Of a DNA stretch of 64,000 nucleotides, positions 25,812-34,615 are shown piece after piece. The stretch spans positions 2,403,001 through 2,467,000 of the forward strand of contig NC_018870.1 in assembly GCF_000305935.1 (NCBI RefSeq). The letters run 5' to 3'. Position 1 is the first letter of the stretch; each line of letters starts with the position of its first letter. This stretch comes from Thermacetogenium phaeum DSM 12270. Lineage in GTDB: Bacteria; Bacillota; DSM-12270; Thermacetogeniales; Thermacetogeniaceae. The translations under genes and the position numbers were made by a program. The notes beneath the pieces were generated by a model that saw nothing but the letters and a program-made list of their open reading frames with translations, had not been told where the DNA came from and did no database searches.

Positions 25812-26218
25812 CCAACAAAACCCTGGCCCAAAGCTATCTTCTGAAAGCAAGAAAAAGATTCAAGGTGCTCTCGGTGCTCCTAGAAGAGGATGCCTATTCG
25901 GACGTGGTGCGGGAAGCCCAGGAACTGGTAGAACTGGCCCTCAAGGGTATCTTGCGGCAGATCGGCGTCGAACCACCAAAACAGCATGATGTCGGAAGGC
26001 TGATCGTGGACTTCCGCTCCCGGCTACCCCAAGAGGTGGCCGCTAAGGCAAACAGGCTGGCGGAAATCTCCAAGTGGCTGCGTAAGGAGCGGGAGTTTTC
26101 CTTTTACGGGGATGTCGACTTCATTCCCACGGAAGAGTACACGCTGGAAGACGCCGAGCGGGCCATCGAAGACGCTGGGTTCGTTCTGGAAATGGCGATG
26201 AAGGTAATAACAGATTAA
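25808..26218 (+). CDS. HEPN-domain protein
   Basis: 136-aa all-helical HEPN domain, beginning with YLLKARKRFKVLSVLLEEDA then ELVELALKGILRQIGVEPPKQHDVGRLI. The R-(4-6)-H ribonuclease motif of HEPN toxins is not obvious (Arg to His spacing is nine here), so catalytic activity is doubtful. Translationally coupled to the nucleotidyltransferase gene. Together they form a toxin-antitoxin-like or stress module. Confidence 0.82.
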   Translation: MTNKTLAQSYLLKARKRFKVLSVLLEEDAYSDVVREAQELVELALKGILRQIGVEPPKQHDVGRLIVDFRSRLPQEVAAKANRLAEISKWLRKEREFSFYGDVDFIPTEEYTLEDAERAIEDAGFVLEMAMKVITD

Positions 26219-26331
26219 ACATCCACCCCTGGAATCTCCCCCCTACCTCATTCCGAGGAGTATTACGAAGAGGCAAATAGAGTATCTGGGAAACTTCTAC
26301 CGGTTTGTGCTTGAGCTCCTGAAATCGGGGT

Positions 26332-26357
26332 AGGGCGATGCTGTGACCCATCGCCCT
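26332..26357. terminator. Hairpin between convergent genes
   Basis: Perfect 9-bp stem AGGGCGATG / CATCGCCCT with an 8-base loop, between the HEPN gene and the convergent cytochrome gene. AT-rich sequence follows on both sides, so a shared terminator is likely. Confidence 0.6.
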
Positions 26358-26371
26358 TAATATCCTAATTT

Positions 26372-26941
26372 TTAGTTATTTTTCACCTCGTCCGTTACCC
26401 AGCTATCATCTAGATCATCTATCCAATCAAAAAAATGGCACTCTGCGCACATCACCTGGGACTGCTGATGCATGTTGTGGCACAAGTTACACTCTTGTTC
26501 CCCCAAATGTGAGTCATGAGGGTTTGATTCTTCAAAATCGGTTGCATCCTTAACGCTCTCCATATCATCATGGCATTTAAGACAAAACTCTTGCGAAAAT
26601 TCACGCTTTTCCAGCGGTGTTTGATAATTCCCGGTTATATATTTGATCCCTTCCTCAAGCTGCGTTGACAGAGATGGCTCATGGCAGTCGTGGCACTCTA
26701 GCCCCTCCTCAGCGTGTTTGTTGACCAGAAGATTGCTGTCATTCCAGGAGTCGTAATAAGACATGATATGGCATGTAGCGCAGAAGGCTGGATGATCACC
26801 GGCTTTCATCATATAAATACCTCCACCTGCCCCAACGAGTATCACCAGCAGAGCTATTGCAAAAATCAGCCTTCTGTTAAAGATTCTTACGCGAAAACTT
26901 TGCCTCTCTCCATCGTTTTTTTTCACCGGAAACCCTCCCAA
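26372..26941 (-). CDS. NapC/NirT-type membrane-anchored pentahaem c cytochrome
   Basis: 189 aa. One N-terminal membrane anchor (LIFAIALLVILVGAGGGIYM), then five CxxCH haem sites: CATCH, CHDCH, CLKCH, CNLCH and CAECH. Family members oxidise membrane quinol and pass electrons to an extracytoplasmic reductase. The Tat-exported flavoprotein 1.5 kb upstream on the same strand is the natural partner. NapC proteins usually have four haems and this one has five CxxCH. Confidence 0.88.
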   Translation of the reverse strand: MGGFPVKKNDGERQSFRVRIFNRRLIFAIALLVILVGAGGGIYMMKAGDHPAFCATCHIMSYYDSWNDSNLLVNKHAEEGLECHDCHEPSLSTQLEEGIKYITGNYQTPLEKREFSQEFCLKCHDDMESVKDATDFEESNPHDSHLGEQECNLCHNMHQQSQVMCAECHFFDWIDDLDDSWVTDEVKNN

Positions 26942-26977
26942 TTCGTGCGTTCTCTTATCTGCTGTAGATAGGTTGCT

Positions 26978-28258
26978 TTATTGCTTTTTATCGCTGTCTT
27001 CTTTAATTCCAAAACCGGTCATGTTAAGTACATCCCACACTTTAATAGCTACATACAGATTAACCCGGGTCTCCATTGTGGAAAAATCTACTCCCAGTAA
27101 CTCTTCTACCTTTTTTACACGATAATCCAGTGTGTTCACATGGATACATAAATGATCTGCAGTGCACTTCCAGTTTATATTATTATCCAGCAAGTGCCTT
27201 AAAGTATCCAATAGTTGGGTATTATTGGCTTGATCATAGTCCAATAGTTTACCCAAAGTATTTATTGTGTAAGATCTCAATAAATTAACATCAGCAGAAA
27301 AAATACAGGTAAATACACCCATTTCAGCAAACTGTTGAACAAATTTTTTCTTTCCCATCAGTCTTGCTAAAGCCATGGCAATACGTGCCTCATTAAAACT
27401 CTTGTGAAGCTCATTTAATATATAGGTCTGTCCGAAAGCAATAGAGATATCTTGTTCAAATATCCTGCTGACTATATCCCTGAATTTATAGCTATTCTGT
27501 ATAATCTGATTGACCCACTCTGGGTCGACCTCCAGGGTATCTTTCTTATAACTGACCGGAAAAATGGCTATCATAGAATCATTCCAGAACAGTGGGATGA
27601 TTTCCAGGCCAATTCTCTTAAGATGATGGGCGGTGTAGGAGCTAAGCAATTCCCAGTCAACCTTACTGTTGGCTTGATCAGCTTTCATAATGGCAGCCAT
27701 ATAAGGCTTATCAAGTTGGAGTTCCTGTTGGATCAATTTAAGGTAGTCCCTGATATTAAACTGGCTCTTAAAAAATAAATACTCTACTAATTCCTGCTTA
27801 AATCTCGTCTGGCTCTGTCTAAGCTTTTCCAGATTATAAAAATAGTATTTAACAGCTAACTTGGATTTATCATCTATATCAGCTATCGTCTGCGCCACCA
27901 TTGATCTGGGAAGATTTTCGATAACTATATAGGCAGTACCCCGGGTCTCTCCGATGCGCAGGTAGAGATTTCTCTTATCGGCATCATAGTAATACTCCTG
28001 ATCTTTCATTCCCCTTGGGAGTTCTATAAACAGATCATCAAGCCGTAATGGACTGCCCGGCTCATCTGGATAGTGAATTCTTCCAATAGCATCGGTAAAC
28101 ACCACCGGATATTTAATGGTCTTTCCCAAATGAGCAGCTATAAAAGAAAGCCCTTCTTCTAACATTCCATTCAATAAATAATAAACATCGGACGGTGCTT
28201 TTTTCTGCATAGGAGCCCACACTCCCTTAGATTTATCTTCATCATTTCTTTCGTCCAA
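26978..28258 (-). CDS. PucR/CdaR-type transcriptional regulator
   Basis: 426 aa. The central region (KLAVKYYFYNLEKLRQSQ and following) resembles PucR-like regulators. The C-terminal helix-turn-helix reads LLDTLRHLLDNNINWKCTADHLCIHVNTLDYRVKKVEELLGVDF. The N-terminal part is an uncharacterised sensory region. Lies between the cytochrome and flavoprotein genes on the same strand, 36 bases before the cytochrome gene, so it probably controls this respiratory module in response to its acceptor. Confidence 0.82.
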   Translation of the reverse strand: MDERNDEDKSKGVWAPMQKKAPSDVYYLLNGMLEEGLSFIAAHLGKTIKYPVVFTDAIGRIHYPDEPGSPLRLDDLFIELPRGMKDQEYYYDADKRNLYLRIGETRGTAYIVIENLPRSMVAQTIADIDDKSKLAVKYYFYNLEKLRQSQTRFKQELVEYLFFKSQFNIRDYLKLIQQELQLDKPYMAAIMKADQANSKVDWELLSSYTAHHLKRIGLEIIPLFWNDSMIAIFPVSYKKDTLEVDPEWVNQIIQNSYKFRDIVSRIFEQDISIAFGQTYILNELHKSFNEARIAMALARLMGKKKFVQQFAEMGVFTCIFSADVNLLRSYTINTLGKLLDYDQANNTQLLDTLRHLLDNNINWKCTADHLCIHVNTLDYRVKKVEELLGVDFSTMETRVNLYVAIKVWDVLNMTGFGIKEDSDKKQ

Positions 28259-28430
28259 AGCGGCAGGAAAATTTATATCCTTATTTATTCAAGCTGGCCA
28301 TTAGAGGCTTATTGCTGTCTATCAGTCACCTATCTTCCAGAAAGATTGTTAGACGGTCTCTAGAGGGTCATAACCAAACTTAGGGAGCCCAAATGGCTGA
28401 GCTCCCATGCTCTGGATATTATTGCCTATA

Positions 28431-30095
28431 CTAACCATTTTGCATAACACTCATGCCGGCGAGCCGTCCAAAAGTCAGGGCTCTGCCATGGCTGATTCCA
28501 CAAACATTAATGGGGTAATCATAGAAGAAGAAATTACCCGAGGTGTTACCTGCCGCATACAGGCCGGGGATAACCTTATTCTCCTTGTCCAGCACCTGCA
28601 ACTTTTCGTTGACCTTCAGCCCTCCCAAAGTAACTAGCAAACACACCGCCAGCTTGGCTGCATAGAATGGAGCTTTCTCTAGAGTCGTTAGACACTCAGG
28701 GCGTTTGCCGAAATCCAGGTCCTTCCCCAGCTTTGCCAGCTCGTTGTACCTTGCCACGGTGGCCTTGAAGGTCTCAACAGGTACCTCCATCTTCTGTGCC
28801 AGCTCATCAATCGTATTAGCACTTTTGATAATGCCTTTTTTAATGAGATCGTCAATTTCCTTGGGATCGTGGAGCGGCGGCTTCATCTCCTTGCATACAA
28901 TATAGCCAAATCGGTCGACTTCTTCTGGCCACTTCGCATCCCACACAACCCATTTCATGCATCCAGGTTGTCTGAGCATACTATTTGAAACATAACCATA
29001 AGGAAGGTCTTCATTGGCAAACCGTTCACCAAGGATATTAATCCCCAACCAGGGCTGACGGGTAAGGGGTACCGGCTTATAGCCGGGTGGCATTCCATCC
29101 AATCCCTGGTCAAAATACATGGGAGCATGCGGACCTTCATCCATAGCCGCGCCAACCCAGAGGCCCATCTTGTGACCATCACCGGTATTGTTCTTGCTCG
29201 GATAAGTAATGCCGTAAATGTTCTCTGAGGAGGGTATATAGGTTTTTAACATTTCCGGGTCGTTAGCATAATCACCGGTACAGAGAATAACGCCTTTGCT
29301 AGCATTGAACTTGATATAGCCAGAGTCATTTTTTGCAATAACGCCGGTGACCCGGCCCTCACCTTTACGAATAAGCTGCACTGCCGGTGTCTTAAACCGT
29401 AGATCTACACCCAGATCTTTAATAGCACTCTCCAAAATATATCTCAGAGCATGTTGAGTGAGAAAATGCAGCTTCGGTTCCTGTGCCATAGCTTCTTCAT
29501 TGGGAATAAACTCGCATGCAACTGTAGGGTAGTATTTGAAGTACGTTCCATTGATGACCTGTCTTTCTAACGCAACAGGTTTGGCCTCGATGCCGTACTT
29601 CTTACCCATATCTACTATCCAATCCATAGTTTCACCGCTATGATCCGCCCAAAGTGAAACCACACGCTGGTCAGCCTTATACCCTCCCCAGCGCATAACT
29701 TCATTAATTATCTCATCGCGGTTTATATTAATTCCGCTTTGCCGCTGAATCCGACTGCCAATTGCGCCATATTCCATCCCCCGGAAACCTGTGCAATTGC
29801 CCTTTTCCAGAAGCACAACTTTGGCTCCACCTTCGGCAGCGGCAATGGCAGCACATAAACCGGCCATGCCGGCCCCGCATACCACTACATCTGTTGTTAC
29901 GGTTTCTTTGATCTCGCTGTCAGCTATAGGTGCCGGTGGTTTCATAAAACTCGGCTTTGCTTCTTCACCCGATATCTGAGATGACTGCGAGCCTTCCTCT
30001 GATCGGCCACACCCCGCTAATATGCCTGCACATGCCAACCCTGCTGATCCCAGGGTTGCCCCTTTAATAAAGGTACGGCGTGTAATTTTTCCCAT
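28431..30095 (-). CDS. Tat-exported FAD-dependent reductase (flavocytochrome c / fumarate-reductase-like)
   Basis: 554 aa from ATG 30095 (AAGGAGA ribosome site). The N terminus has a twin-arginine signal (TRRTFIKGATLGSAG) ending in ILAGC, so the protein is exported folded and probably lipid-anchored at Cys 29. FAD domain: VVCGAGMAGLCAAIAAAEGG, GVILCTGDYANDPEM, and C-terminal GLYAAGNTSGNFFFYDYPIN. No haem motifs of its own. With the NapC-type cytochrome it would make a quinol-to-flavin respiratory chain reducing an unsaturated acid such as a fumarate, urocanate or acrylate analogue. Substrate unknown. Confidence 0.88.
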   Translation of the reverse strand: MGKITRRTFIKGATLGSAGLACAGILAGCGRSEEGSQSSQISGEEAKPSFMKPPAPIADSEIKETVTTDVVVCGAGMAGLCAAIAAAEGGAKVVLLEKGNCTGFRGMEYGAIGSRIQRQSGININRDEIINEVMRWGGYKADQRVVSLWADHSGETMDWIVDMGKKYGIEAKPVALERQVINGTYFKYYPTVACEFIPNEEAMAQEPKLHFLTQHALRYILESAIKDLGVDLRFKTPAVQLIRKGEGRVTGVIAKNDSGYIKFNASKGVILCTGDYANDPEMLKTYIPSSENIYGITYPSKNNTGDGHKMGLWVGAAMDEGPHAPMYFDQGLDGMPPGYKPVPLTRQPWLGINILGERFANEDLPYGYVSNSMLRQPGCMKWVVWDAKWPEEVDRFGYIVCKEMKPPLHDPKEIDDLIKKGIIKSANTIDELAQKMEVPVETFKATVARYNELAKLGKDLDFGKRPECLTTLEKAPFYAAKLAVCLLVTLGGLKVNEKLQVLDKENKVIPGLYAAGNTSGNFFFYDYPINVCGISHGRALTFGRLAGMSVMQNG

Positions 30096-30561
30096 GATCT
30101 GTGTCTCCTTTCTCTCATTACAAATTAAAAGCAAATACAGCCGTAAAATCCAACCGACCTTAAACACTATATTGGAGCCACAATCCATCCCCCCAACATC
30201 TTTATTGGCTCTATCATGTGGAACATTTAGCCATTTTATGGCTTTCGCAACAACCAGCTACAACAATAGCTATAATAATAAAGAGTAATAGAGAATTATA
30301 TCAAACTTTTCGACATCCTTTGTGTTTTTACCCGAAAATAAAGCTTATTTACTTATGAATATCGCCAAAGTATAATTGGCGTATGACATCTTCACAAAAG
30401 ACCGGATAATTTAAAAGGTCATCGTCCCTCTGGTAGCCATACTCAACCTCCTGCTAGGACTTTTTAGACAAGAAATTTGAGCTAACCGAGAAAAATTACC
30501 TCTTGCCGAATATTTGTCTTAATAACCGGGCATCCTTTCCTTTGAAAGGAGGCATGCTACC
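30096..30561. other. Intergenic region without recognisable gene
   Basis: 466 AT-rich bases between the divergent Tat flavoprotein and DUF378 genes. It must contain the promoters of both, but I see no unambiguous -35/-10 pair, riboswitch or repeat. Confidence 0.5.
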
Positions 30562-30783
30562 GTGAATGTAGGCACCGTAGACAGAATAGCACTTGTATTA
30601 GTTATTATTGGAGCAATTAACTGGTTACTGATTGGATTGGCAAGATTCAATTTAGTAGGAGCGATCTTCGGAGGGGATTTATCGGCATTCAGCAGGTTCA
30701 TCTATGTACTGGTGGGGCTCTCGGGACTTTGGCTGATCAAATTATTCGTGACCCCACGAGAAATGGTAAATAATAAATCTTAA
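30562..30783 (+). CDS. DUF378-family small membrane protein
   Basis: 73 aa from GTG 30562, preceded by AAAGGAGG at 9 bases. Two hydrophobic segments, the first with the family signature LVIIGAINWLLIGL and FNLVGAIFGG, the second SRFIYVLVGLSGLWLIKLF. Short, monocistronic, followed by a terminator. Function unknown across the family. Confidence 0.87.
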   Translation: MNVGTVDRIALVLVIIGAINWLLIGLARFNLVGAIFGGDLSAFSRFIYVLVGLSGLWLIKLFVTPREMVNNKS

Positions 30784-30812
30784 CCCGGAAAAACAATCTC
30801 TGGCCAACTAAA

Positions 30813-30843
30813 ATGGCAAGGGCGATTAACTTGCCCTTGCCAT
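30813..30843 (+). terminator. Terminator of the DUF378 gene
   Basis: Perfect 11-bp stem ATGGCAAGGGC (30813-30823) / GCCCTTGCCAT (30833-30843), followed by TCTCTTTTCTC. Confidence 0.75.
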
Positions 30844-30855
30844 TCTCTTTTCTCA

Positions 30856-30901
30856 TGGCGTCCCAGGAGGGATTCGAACCCCCGACCGACGGATTAGAAG
30901 A
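30856..30901 (-). other. 3' fragment of a tRNA-Arg(TCT) gene, probable attachment-site scar
   Basis: Minus strand reads CTTCTAATCCG (anticodon loop with TCT and 3' stem), then a complete T arm with GGTTCGAATCC, the 3' acceptor strand and CCA. The D arm and 5' acceptor strand are missing: upstream sequence is unrelated and cannot pair. Such 3' halves are typically left by tRNA-targeting integrases at one end of an island. The element side would be at higher coordinates. No integrase gene is visible in the window. Confidence 0.7.
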
Positions 30902-31149
30902 CCCTTTTCGGGTATTCAGGCTTCTTCGATACATCTTGAAACCCTTGATATTATAGGATTTTTCATTAAGAAGCAATGACTTTATCCATAACTTTTTAAG
31001 ACTTTGGGTAACAATATTCCCCGGGGCCTTATGGGACAGAGTTACATGAGATATTATTCTTTAGGTAATACTAAAGCCAACCCAGCTAGGCTGGTTAAAT
31101 AAAACATCCATTGGAATCCCGGAGGCTGTTTTTCTCTTTATATTACGGA

Positions 31150-31449
31150 TCAATCCTCACGCTTATCATCACGAGAAGGAATCTCCACGCTACAAATATT
31201 TTTAATGGGAATTATGATTTTTTCTACAAATTCAATATCAATTGGACCCTTATCCCCAAAGGTTATGACCTTGATATCCTTTTCATCCCCATCTAGAATG
31301 ATTACATGTCTGTCAATATGCTCCAATTTGCCCTTGACTGCCTTTTTACAGCATTCCCCACAGAAAAATTCCACATTTACTTTCTTTTTGTGGAAATTAT
31401 CTGTTAAGACACTAGAAAAAGCCTCAAAGGCATCCATCACGTCAGACAT
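31150..31449 (-). CDS. Hypothetical protein, 99 aa, with Cys-rich segment
   Basis: ATG 31449 follows AGGGAGGCGATTAA, a good ribosome site. Sequence begins MSDVMDAFEAFSSVLTDNFH and contains FFCGECCKKAVKGKLEHIDRHVIILDG, which resembles a small beta-barrel (LSm-like or spore-coat-type) fold. Acidic C terminus. Three clustered cysteines could bind metal. I do not recognise the family. It abuts the IS21 remnant upstream. Confidence 0.6.
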   Translation of the reverse strand: MSDVMDAFEAFSSVLTDNFHKKKVNVEFFCGECCKKAVKGKLEHIDRHVIILDGDEKDIKVITFGDKGPIDIEFVEKIIIPIKNICSVEIPSRDDKRED

Positions 31450-32200
31450 TTAATCGCCTCCCTAAAAAGTTTTCCTTTAAATATATGATGATTAAACCAG
31501 GATTATTACCGACCGATAGAAGATTATGGCAAGAATAAATTGTTAACATCGGGTCTTCAAATAGTTCCGTCCAGCGGGAAAATTCAAGGTTTGTGCTGAT
31601 GATGCTTGCGCTCTCCGTCCGCTCCGCAATGAGCTTGAATAGTAACTCTGAGTGTCTGCGGTTGAAAGTAATGTATGAGAGGTCATCAACGATTAAAAGA
31701 GCCGCTTTGTTGATCCCCTGCTCGATGCGGCGCAGTTGGTATTTATCCTGGGCTTCGGCCAACTCCGGTGCCAGAGCCGGGGCTGTAATAAGCAGACCCG
31801 GTGGCCATCCCTGCAGACAGCAACACCTAAACCGATAGATAGATGCGTTTTGCCTGTACTGGGGTTGCCAACCATAATGACGTTTTGAGTAGCGATTCCG
31901 GTCAAAACGGACGGTGGAAAAAGGGTCAACATCCAGGATCTCCACATCGGCATAAGCCATCTGATATTTGGGGAGCACCGTAAGGGCTTGTTGTTCCACT
32001 GCGAAGGCCTCACCAACTGTCTGGCTGCGGTCACAGATCCGGTGCTCCTCGTAAATTCTGGCATGCTGTTAAAGGGATGTTGCTTAATTCTTCCCAGCTT
32101 TCAACCCGGGGCACAGGGGGCAGAAAACTACGCCTCACCCATCCAATAAGATTTTCTACTAACCCTTTCTCGTGGCCGGCACCGGCATTGCAAAACTCGC
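31442..32200 (-). pseudogene. Degraded IS21-family element (istA C terminus fused to istB pieces)
   Basis: Minus-strand frames give IstA C-terminal text (GHEKGLVENLIGWVRRSFLP, then VEQQALTVLPKYQ and VDPFSTVRFDRNRYS). This joins directly to IstB sequence: Walker A VIMVGNPSTGKTHLSIGLG in one frame, Walker B LLIVDDLSYI and the sensor ISTNLEFSRWTELFEDP in another. The istA end and istB start are deleted and there are frameshifts, so the element is dead. Confidence 0.75.
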
Positions 32201-32280
32201 AAGCGTTACCGGGCCATAAAGGGGTGGACTACCGTAGACGGTGTGGCTGTGTGGGAACACCAAGAAGCAATGTAGCTGGC

Positions 32281-32760
32281 CGACTGACGCGGTGCGCGGG
32301 TGGCGGAGTTAGACACAGGCTTCTACATAGACGCAATCTGGTTCAAAAATTTTGTGAACGTCTATTGGATCCCGCCGGGCAAGCGCGTGACGGTGGTCAA
32401 GATATGGCAGCGTTCTGAGGGAAACAAAGACAAAATGGTGCTGTGGAAAGAGAGTTTCACTTCGTGAGGGGGTCTGAGGAAAACCGAGCTTCGCACTTTC
32501 AGGTTAGAATCGGCCCAACCTATTCTCACGAAAGATGGTGATTGGGGCAAGCCTTCACCGGCCCGCCCCGCGGATGATGGTTGAGAGAGCGCTGTTAGAA
32601 GAGAGAGAACAAGAAGGAGAGAACAAAACCCTCGTGCTGAGCGAAAGAAGTCGCCGAGTTCCGCGGCCTTGTCAAACAGGCCCGCTGGGTCTGGCCCTAC
32701 CACGACAGGGTCCAGACTGAGTGGGCGATTGAGCCGCTCCCTACGCTTTTTAGAAAAGCG
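32281..32760 (+). pseudogene. Two short coding remnants of unknown origin
   Basis: Frame 32300-32467 encodes VAELDTGFYIDAIWFKNFVN and ends LWKESFTS. Frame 32641-32753 encodes AKEVAEFRGLVKQARWVWPY and ends EPLPTLF. Both look like protein but lack usable starts and are interrupted by stops or frame changes. Families not recognised. The surrounding 32.2-32.8 kb has no intact gene. Confidence 0.35.
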
Positions 32761-32783
32761 GTTCTTCTAAAAGCCTGAAGAGG

Positions 32784-32807
32784 CCGGGCGGTTTCGCCGG
32801 TTTTTTT
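32784..32807 (+). terminator. Terminator-like hairpin with T-run
   Basis: Small GC stem (GGCG/CGCC core within CCGG...CCGG) followed by seven Ts. It ends any transcript from the remnants and faces the convergent mazF gene. Confidence 0.5.
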
Positions 32808-32818
32808 GGCACACACAG

Positions 32819-33163
32819 CTACAAGCCCACGAGTATCCGCACCCTATCTTCCACCAGTATCATCGCTTCGGCAGAGACCCTGCCAAGTTTGGCTACCAGC
32901 TTCTCAGTTGAGACCGAACGGATGTCCTCGCACTTTACGAAGCTTGTTGCCTTTACGCCCCCCTCAGGGGGATCCACCTTCACGTGAAGCGGTATACCTT
33001 TGTCTTTTGAGGTCATCGGCAAAACGATCACAAGTCCTGCTGGCCCTGTGTTGAAGGCATCTACCGAGATCACCAGGGCCGGACGCTTCCCGGCCTGTTC
33101 GTGCCCGCGGACAGGGTCCAGGTCCACCAGCCAGACTTCGCCGCGCAGCGGGGAGGCCATCAC
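32819..33163 (-). CDS. MazF/PemK-type mRNA interferase toxin
   Basis: 114 aa. Begins SPLRGEVWLVDLDPVRGHEQAGKRPALVISVDAFN, the diagnostic N-terminal strand pair of MazF. It continues with VIVLPMTSKDKGIPLHVKV, TSFVKCEDIRSVSTEKLVAKLG and a C-terminal helix. These toxins cleave mRNA at short sequences. Start overlaps the antitoxin stop by 4 bases (ATGA). Confidence 0.9.
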   Translation of the reverse strand: MMASPLRGEVWLVDLDPVRGHEQAGKRPALVISVDAFNTGPAGLVIVLPMTSKDKGIPLHVKVDPPEGGVKATSFVKCEDIRSVSTEKLVAKLGRVSAEAMILVEDRVRILVGL

Positions 33164-33408
33164 TCGCTGCCCTCCAGGCCGTCAGCCAGGGGCGCCTCCC
33201 ACTCCCTGCGCTCGGCGACCTCTTCATCCCACTTTTCCGGATCGCTCCTCAAGGCCGCATAAGCCTTGTTGGCCCTCTCAAGCAGCCACTGGCGGCGGTA
33301 CGCTTCCACAGCCCGCTCCAGCACGCCCTGCATCGTTTCCCCCGTCTGCTCCGCGATCTCCTTCAGTGCCTTCCACGCCCTGTTGCTGACTCGCACGGTG
33401 GACGGCAC
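33160..33408 (-). CDS. Ribbon-helix-helix antitoxin partner of MazF
   Basis: 82 aa from GTG 33408 with AGGAGGGA upstream. STVRVSNRAWKALKEIAEQTGETMQGVLERAVEAY is a MetJ/Arc ribbon-helix-helix. The acidic Trp-rich C terminus (DPEKWDEEVAERREWEAPL) is the likely toxin-binding tail. A TTGACT-N18-TATGCT promoter lies about 33440-33475, and the protein probably represses it. Confidence 0.85.
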   Translation of the reverse strand: MPSTVRVSNRAWKALKEIAEQTGETMQGVLERAVEAYRRQWLLERANKAYAALRSDPEKWDEEVAERREWEAPLADGLEGSE

Positions 33409-33551
33409 GGCCTATCCCTCCTTAGACAGCATTGTTTCCATTTTAGCATACCTTTTTGTGTACATTTTAGTCAACTAAAGTTCTCTTCGGGACGACCTCT
33501 GGAAGCCGTTGGTATTGCACACGCCCATACGTCAAAGATCTCCGACAGAAA

Positions 33552-33800
33552 GTGTTTTTGTCCGATGTAGTCGAAAAGCCGACCGGAGGCAGCTTCCCTT
33601 CCGACCTGAAGCTGGGCACCACTACCTGGTGCCCCTACTGCGGCGGGGTTAAAGGGTTTGTCTGGGACACGGATGCTTTTACCTCTAGGTACCCCAACTG
33701 CGGCGTTTCAACGGAGGACTCCTATGTCTGCGTCTGCAGCTCTGGTCCGGTGAAGGGGGGCAGGGCCAGCACAAGGGTCTCTGCTTCGACGCCGCCGTGA
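33552..33800 (+). CDS. Hypothetical zinc-ribbon-like protein, possibly truncated
   Basis: GTG-initiated frame of 82 codons. The core TTTWCPYCGGVKGFVWDTDA with a later RYPNCGVSTEDSYVC provides two Cys pairs and a plausible zinc ribbon. The open frame continues upstream of the GTG without a start (VKDLRQ...), and the C-terminal 20 residues look like read-through, so this could be a gene fragment. Family not recognised. Confidence 0.4.
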   Translation: MFLSDVVEKPTGGSFPSDLKLGTTTWCPYCGGVKGFVWDTDAFTSRYPNCGVSTEDSYVCVCSSGPVKGGRASTRVSASTPP

Positions 33801-33902
33801 GGGGCTCCAGCAAGCGTCCGGCGCGGACCCTAAAGCCGAAGCAGCCGGGACCAGAACCGGGACCGGACGCTTCCGTCCCCCAGGAAGAAAGCGCCTGGAT
33901 CG

Positions 33903-34226
33903 GTGTATTGTCAGAAGCAATACGGAGGCCTAAAATGGAAGCGGGTGCAGTTGGCGAAAGCAAAGCGTTTCGAGTGGGATTCCCGCAACGTAAACCACAT
34001 TGCCAGGCACAATGTGAAACCGGAGGAAGTTGAAGAGGTCTTCCTCAGCAGGCCTTTGATCCGCAAGGCTCGGTCAGGCTTGAAGGTGGCGATGGGGCGG
34101 ACAGATGCGGGGCACTACCTTTTCGTTGTTTTTGCCTTGAAGTCTAGCGATGTGATCCGTGTGATCACTGCGAGGGATATGAGCACCTCTGAAAGGCGTT
34201 ATTACCGGAGGGAGAGAGGTGAATGA
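33903..34226 (+). CDS. brnT: BrnT-family toxin
   Basis: 107 aa in the longest frame; an internal start near VQLAKAKRFEWD would give the usual length of about 90. Diagnostic FEWDSRNVNHIARHNVKPEEVEEVF near the N terminus, then MGRTDAGHYLFVVFALKSSDVIRVITARDMSTSERRYYRR, matching BrnT (a RelE-fold ribonuclease). No convincing ribosome site fits any one start. Overlaps the antitoxin gene by 4 bases. Confidence 0.86.
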   Translation: MYCQKQYGGLKWKRVQLAKAKRFEWDSRNVNHIARHNVKPEEVEEVFLSRPLIRKARSGLKVAMGRTDAGHYLFVVFALKSSDVIRVITARDMSTSERRYYRRERGE

Positions 34227-34552
34227 AGCGCATGGCCAAGAAGAAAGAATTACCGGAGTTTAAAGGTGACGAAATACCGGAGTTCGCCAGCGAGGAAGAA
34301 GCCGCCGAGTTTTTTGACAGGCACAGCTTTGCGGAGGCTATGGAGCGGGGTGTGCTGGCGCCCGATGACCCTGCAGAGCCCGACCCGGAGCTTGCCGCCA
34401 CGTCCAAAACAAAGCGCGTAACCCTGCGTTTGCGGGTGTCCCAGATAGAGGCGGCCAAGGAAATCGCCAAAAGGAAGGACATCCCCTACCAGACCCTGCT
34501 GCGATCCTGGATAGCAGAAGGGATACGCAGGGAGATGGAGGGCAAGGGATAA
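34223..34552 (+). CDS. brnA: BrnA/CopG-family antitoxin
   Basis: 109 aa. The N-terminal half has EIPEFASEEEAAEFFDRHSF, the toxin-binding region of BrnA. The C-terminal half is a ribbon-helix-helix with VTLRLRVSQIEAAKEIAKRKDIPYQTLLRSWIAEGIRRE. Order toxin-antitoxin is usual for BrnTA, which autoregulates. Followed by an intrinsic terminator. Confidence 0.88.
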   Translation: MKRMAKKKELPEFKGDEIPEFASEEEAAEFFDRHSFAEAMERGVLAPDDPAEPDPELAATSKTKRVTLRLRVSQIEAAKEIAKRKDIPYQTLLRSWIAEGIRREMEGKG

Positions 34553-34580
34553 GGAACGAGAAACCCCGGAAACTGAGGCA

Positions 34581-34612
34581 AGCCCCGGCTTTGAAGCCGG
34601 GCTTTCTTCTTT
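34581..34612 (+). terminator. Terminator of brnTA
   Basis: AGCCCCGGCTTTGAAGCCGGGCT-type hairpin followed by TTCTTCTTTT. The group II intron remnant begins a few bases after it. Confidence 0.8.
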
Positions 34613-34615
34613 TAC

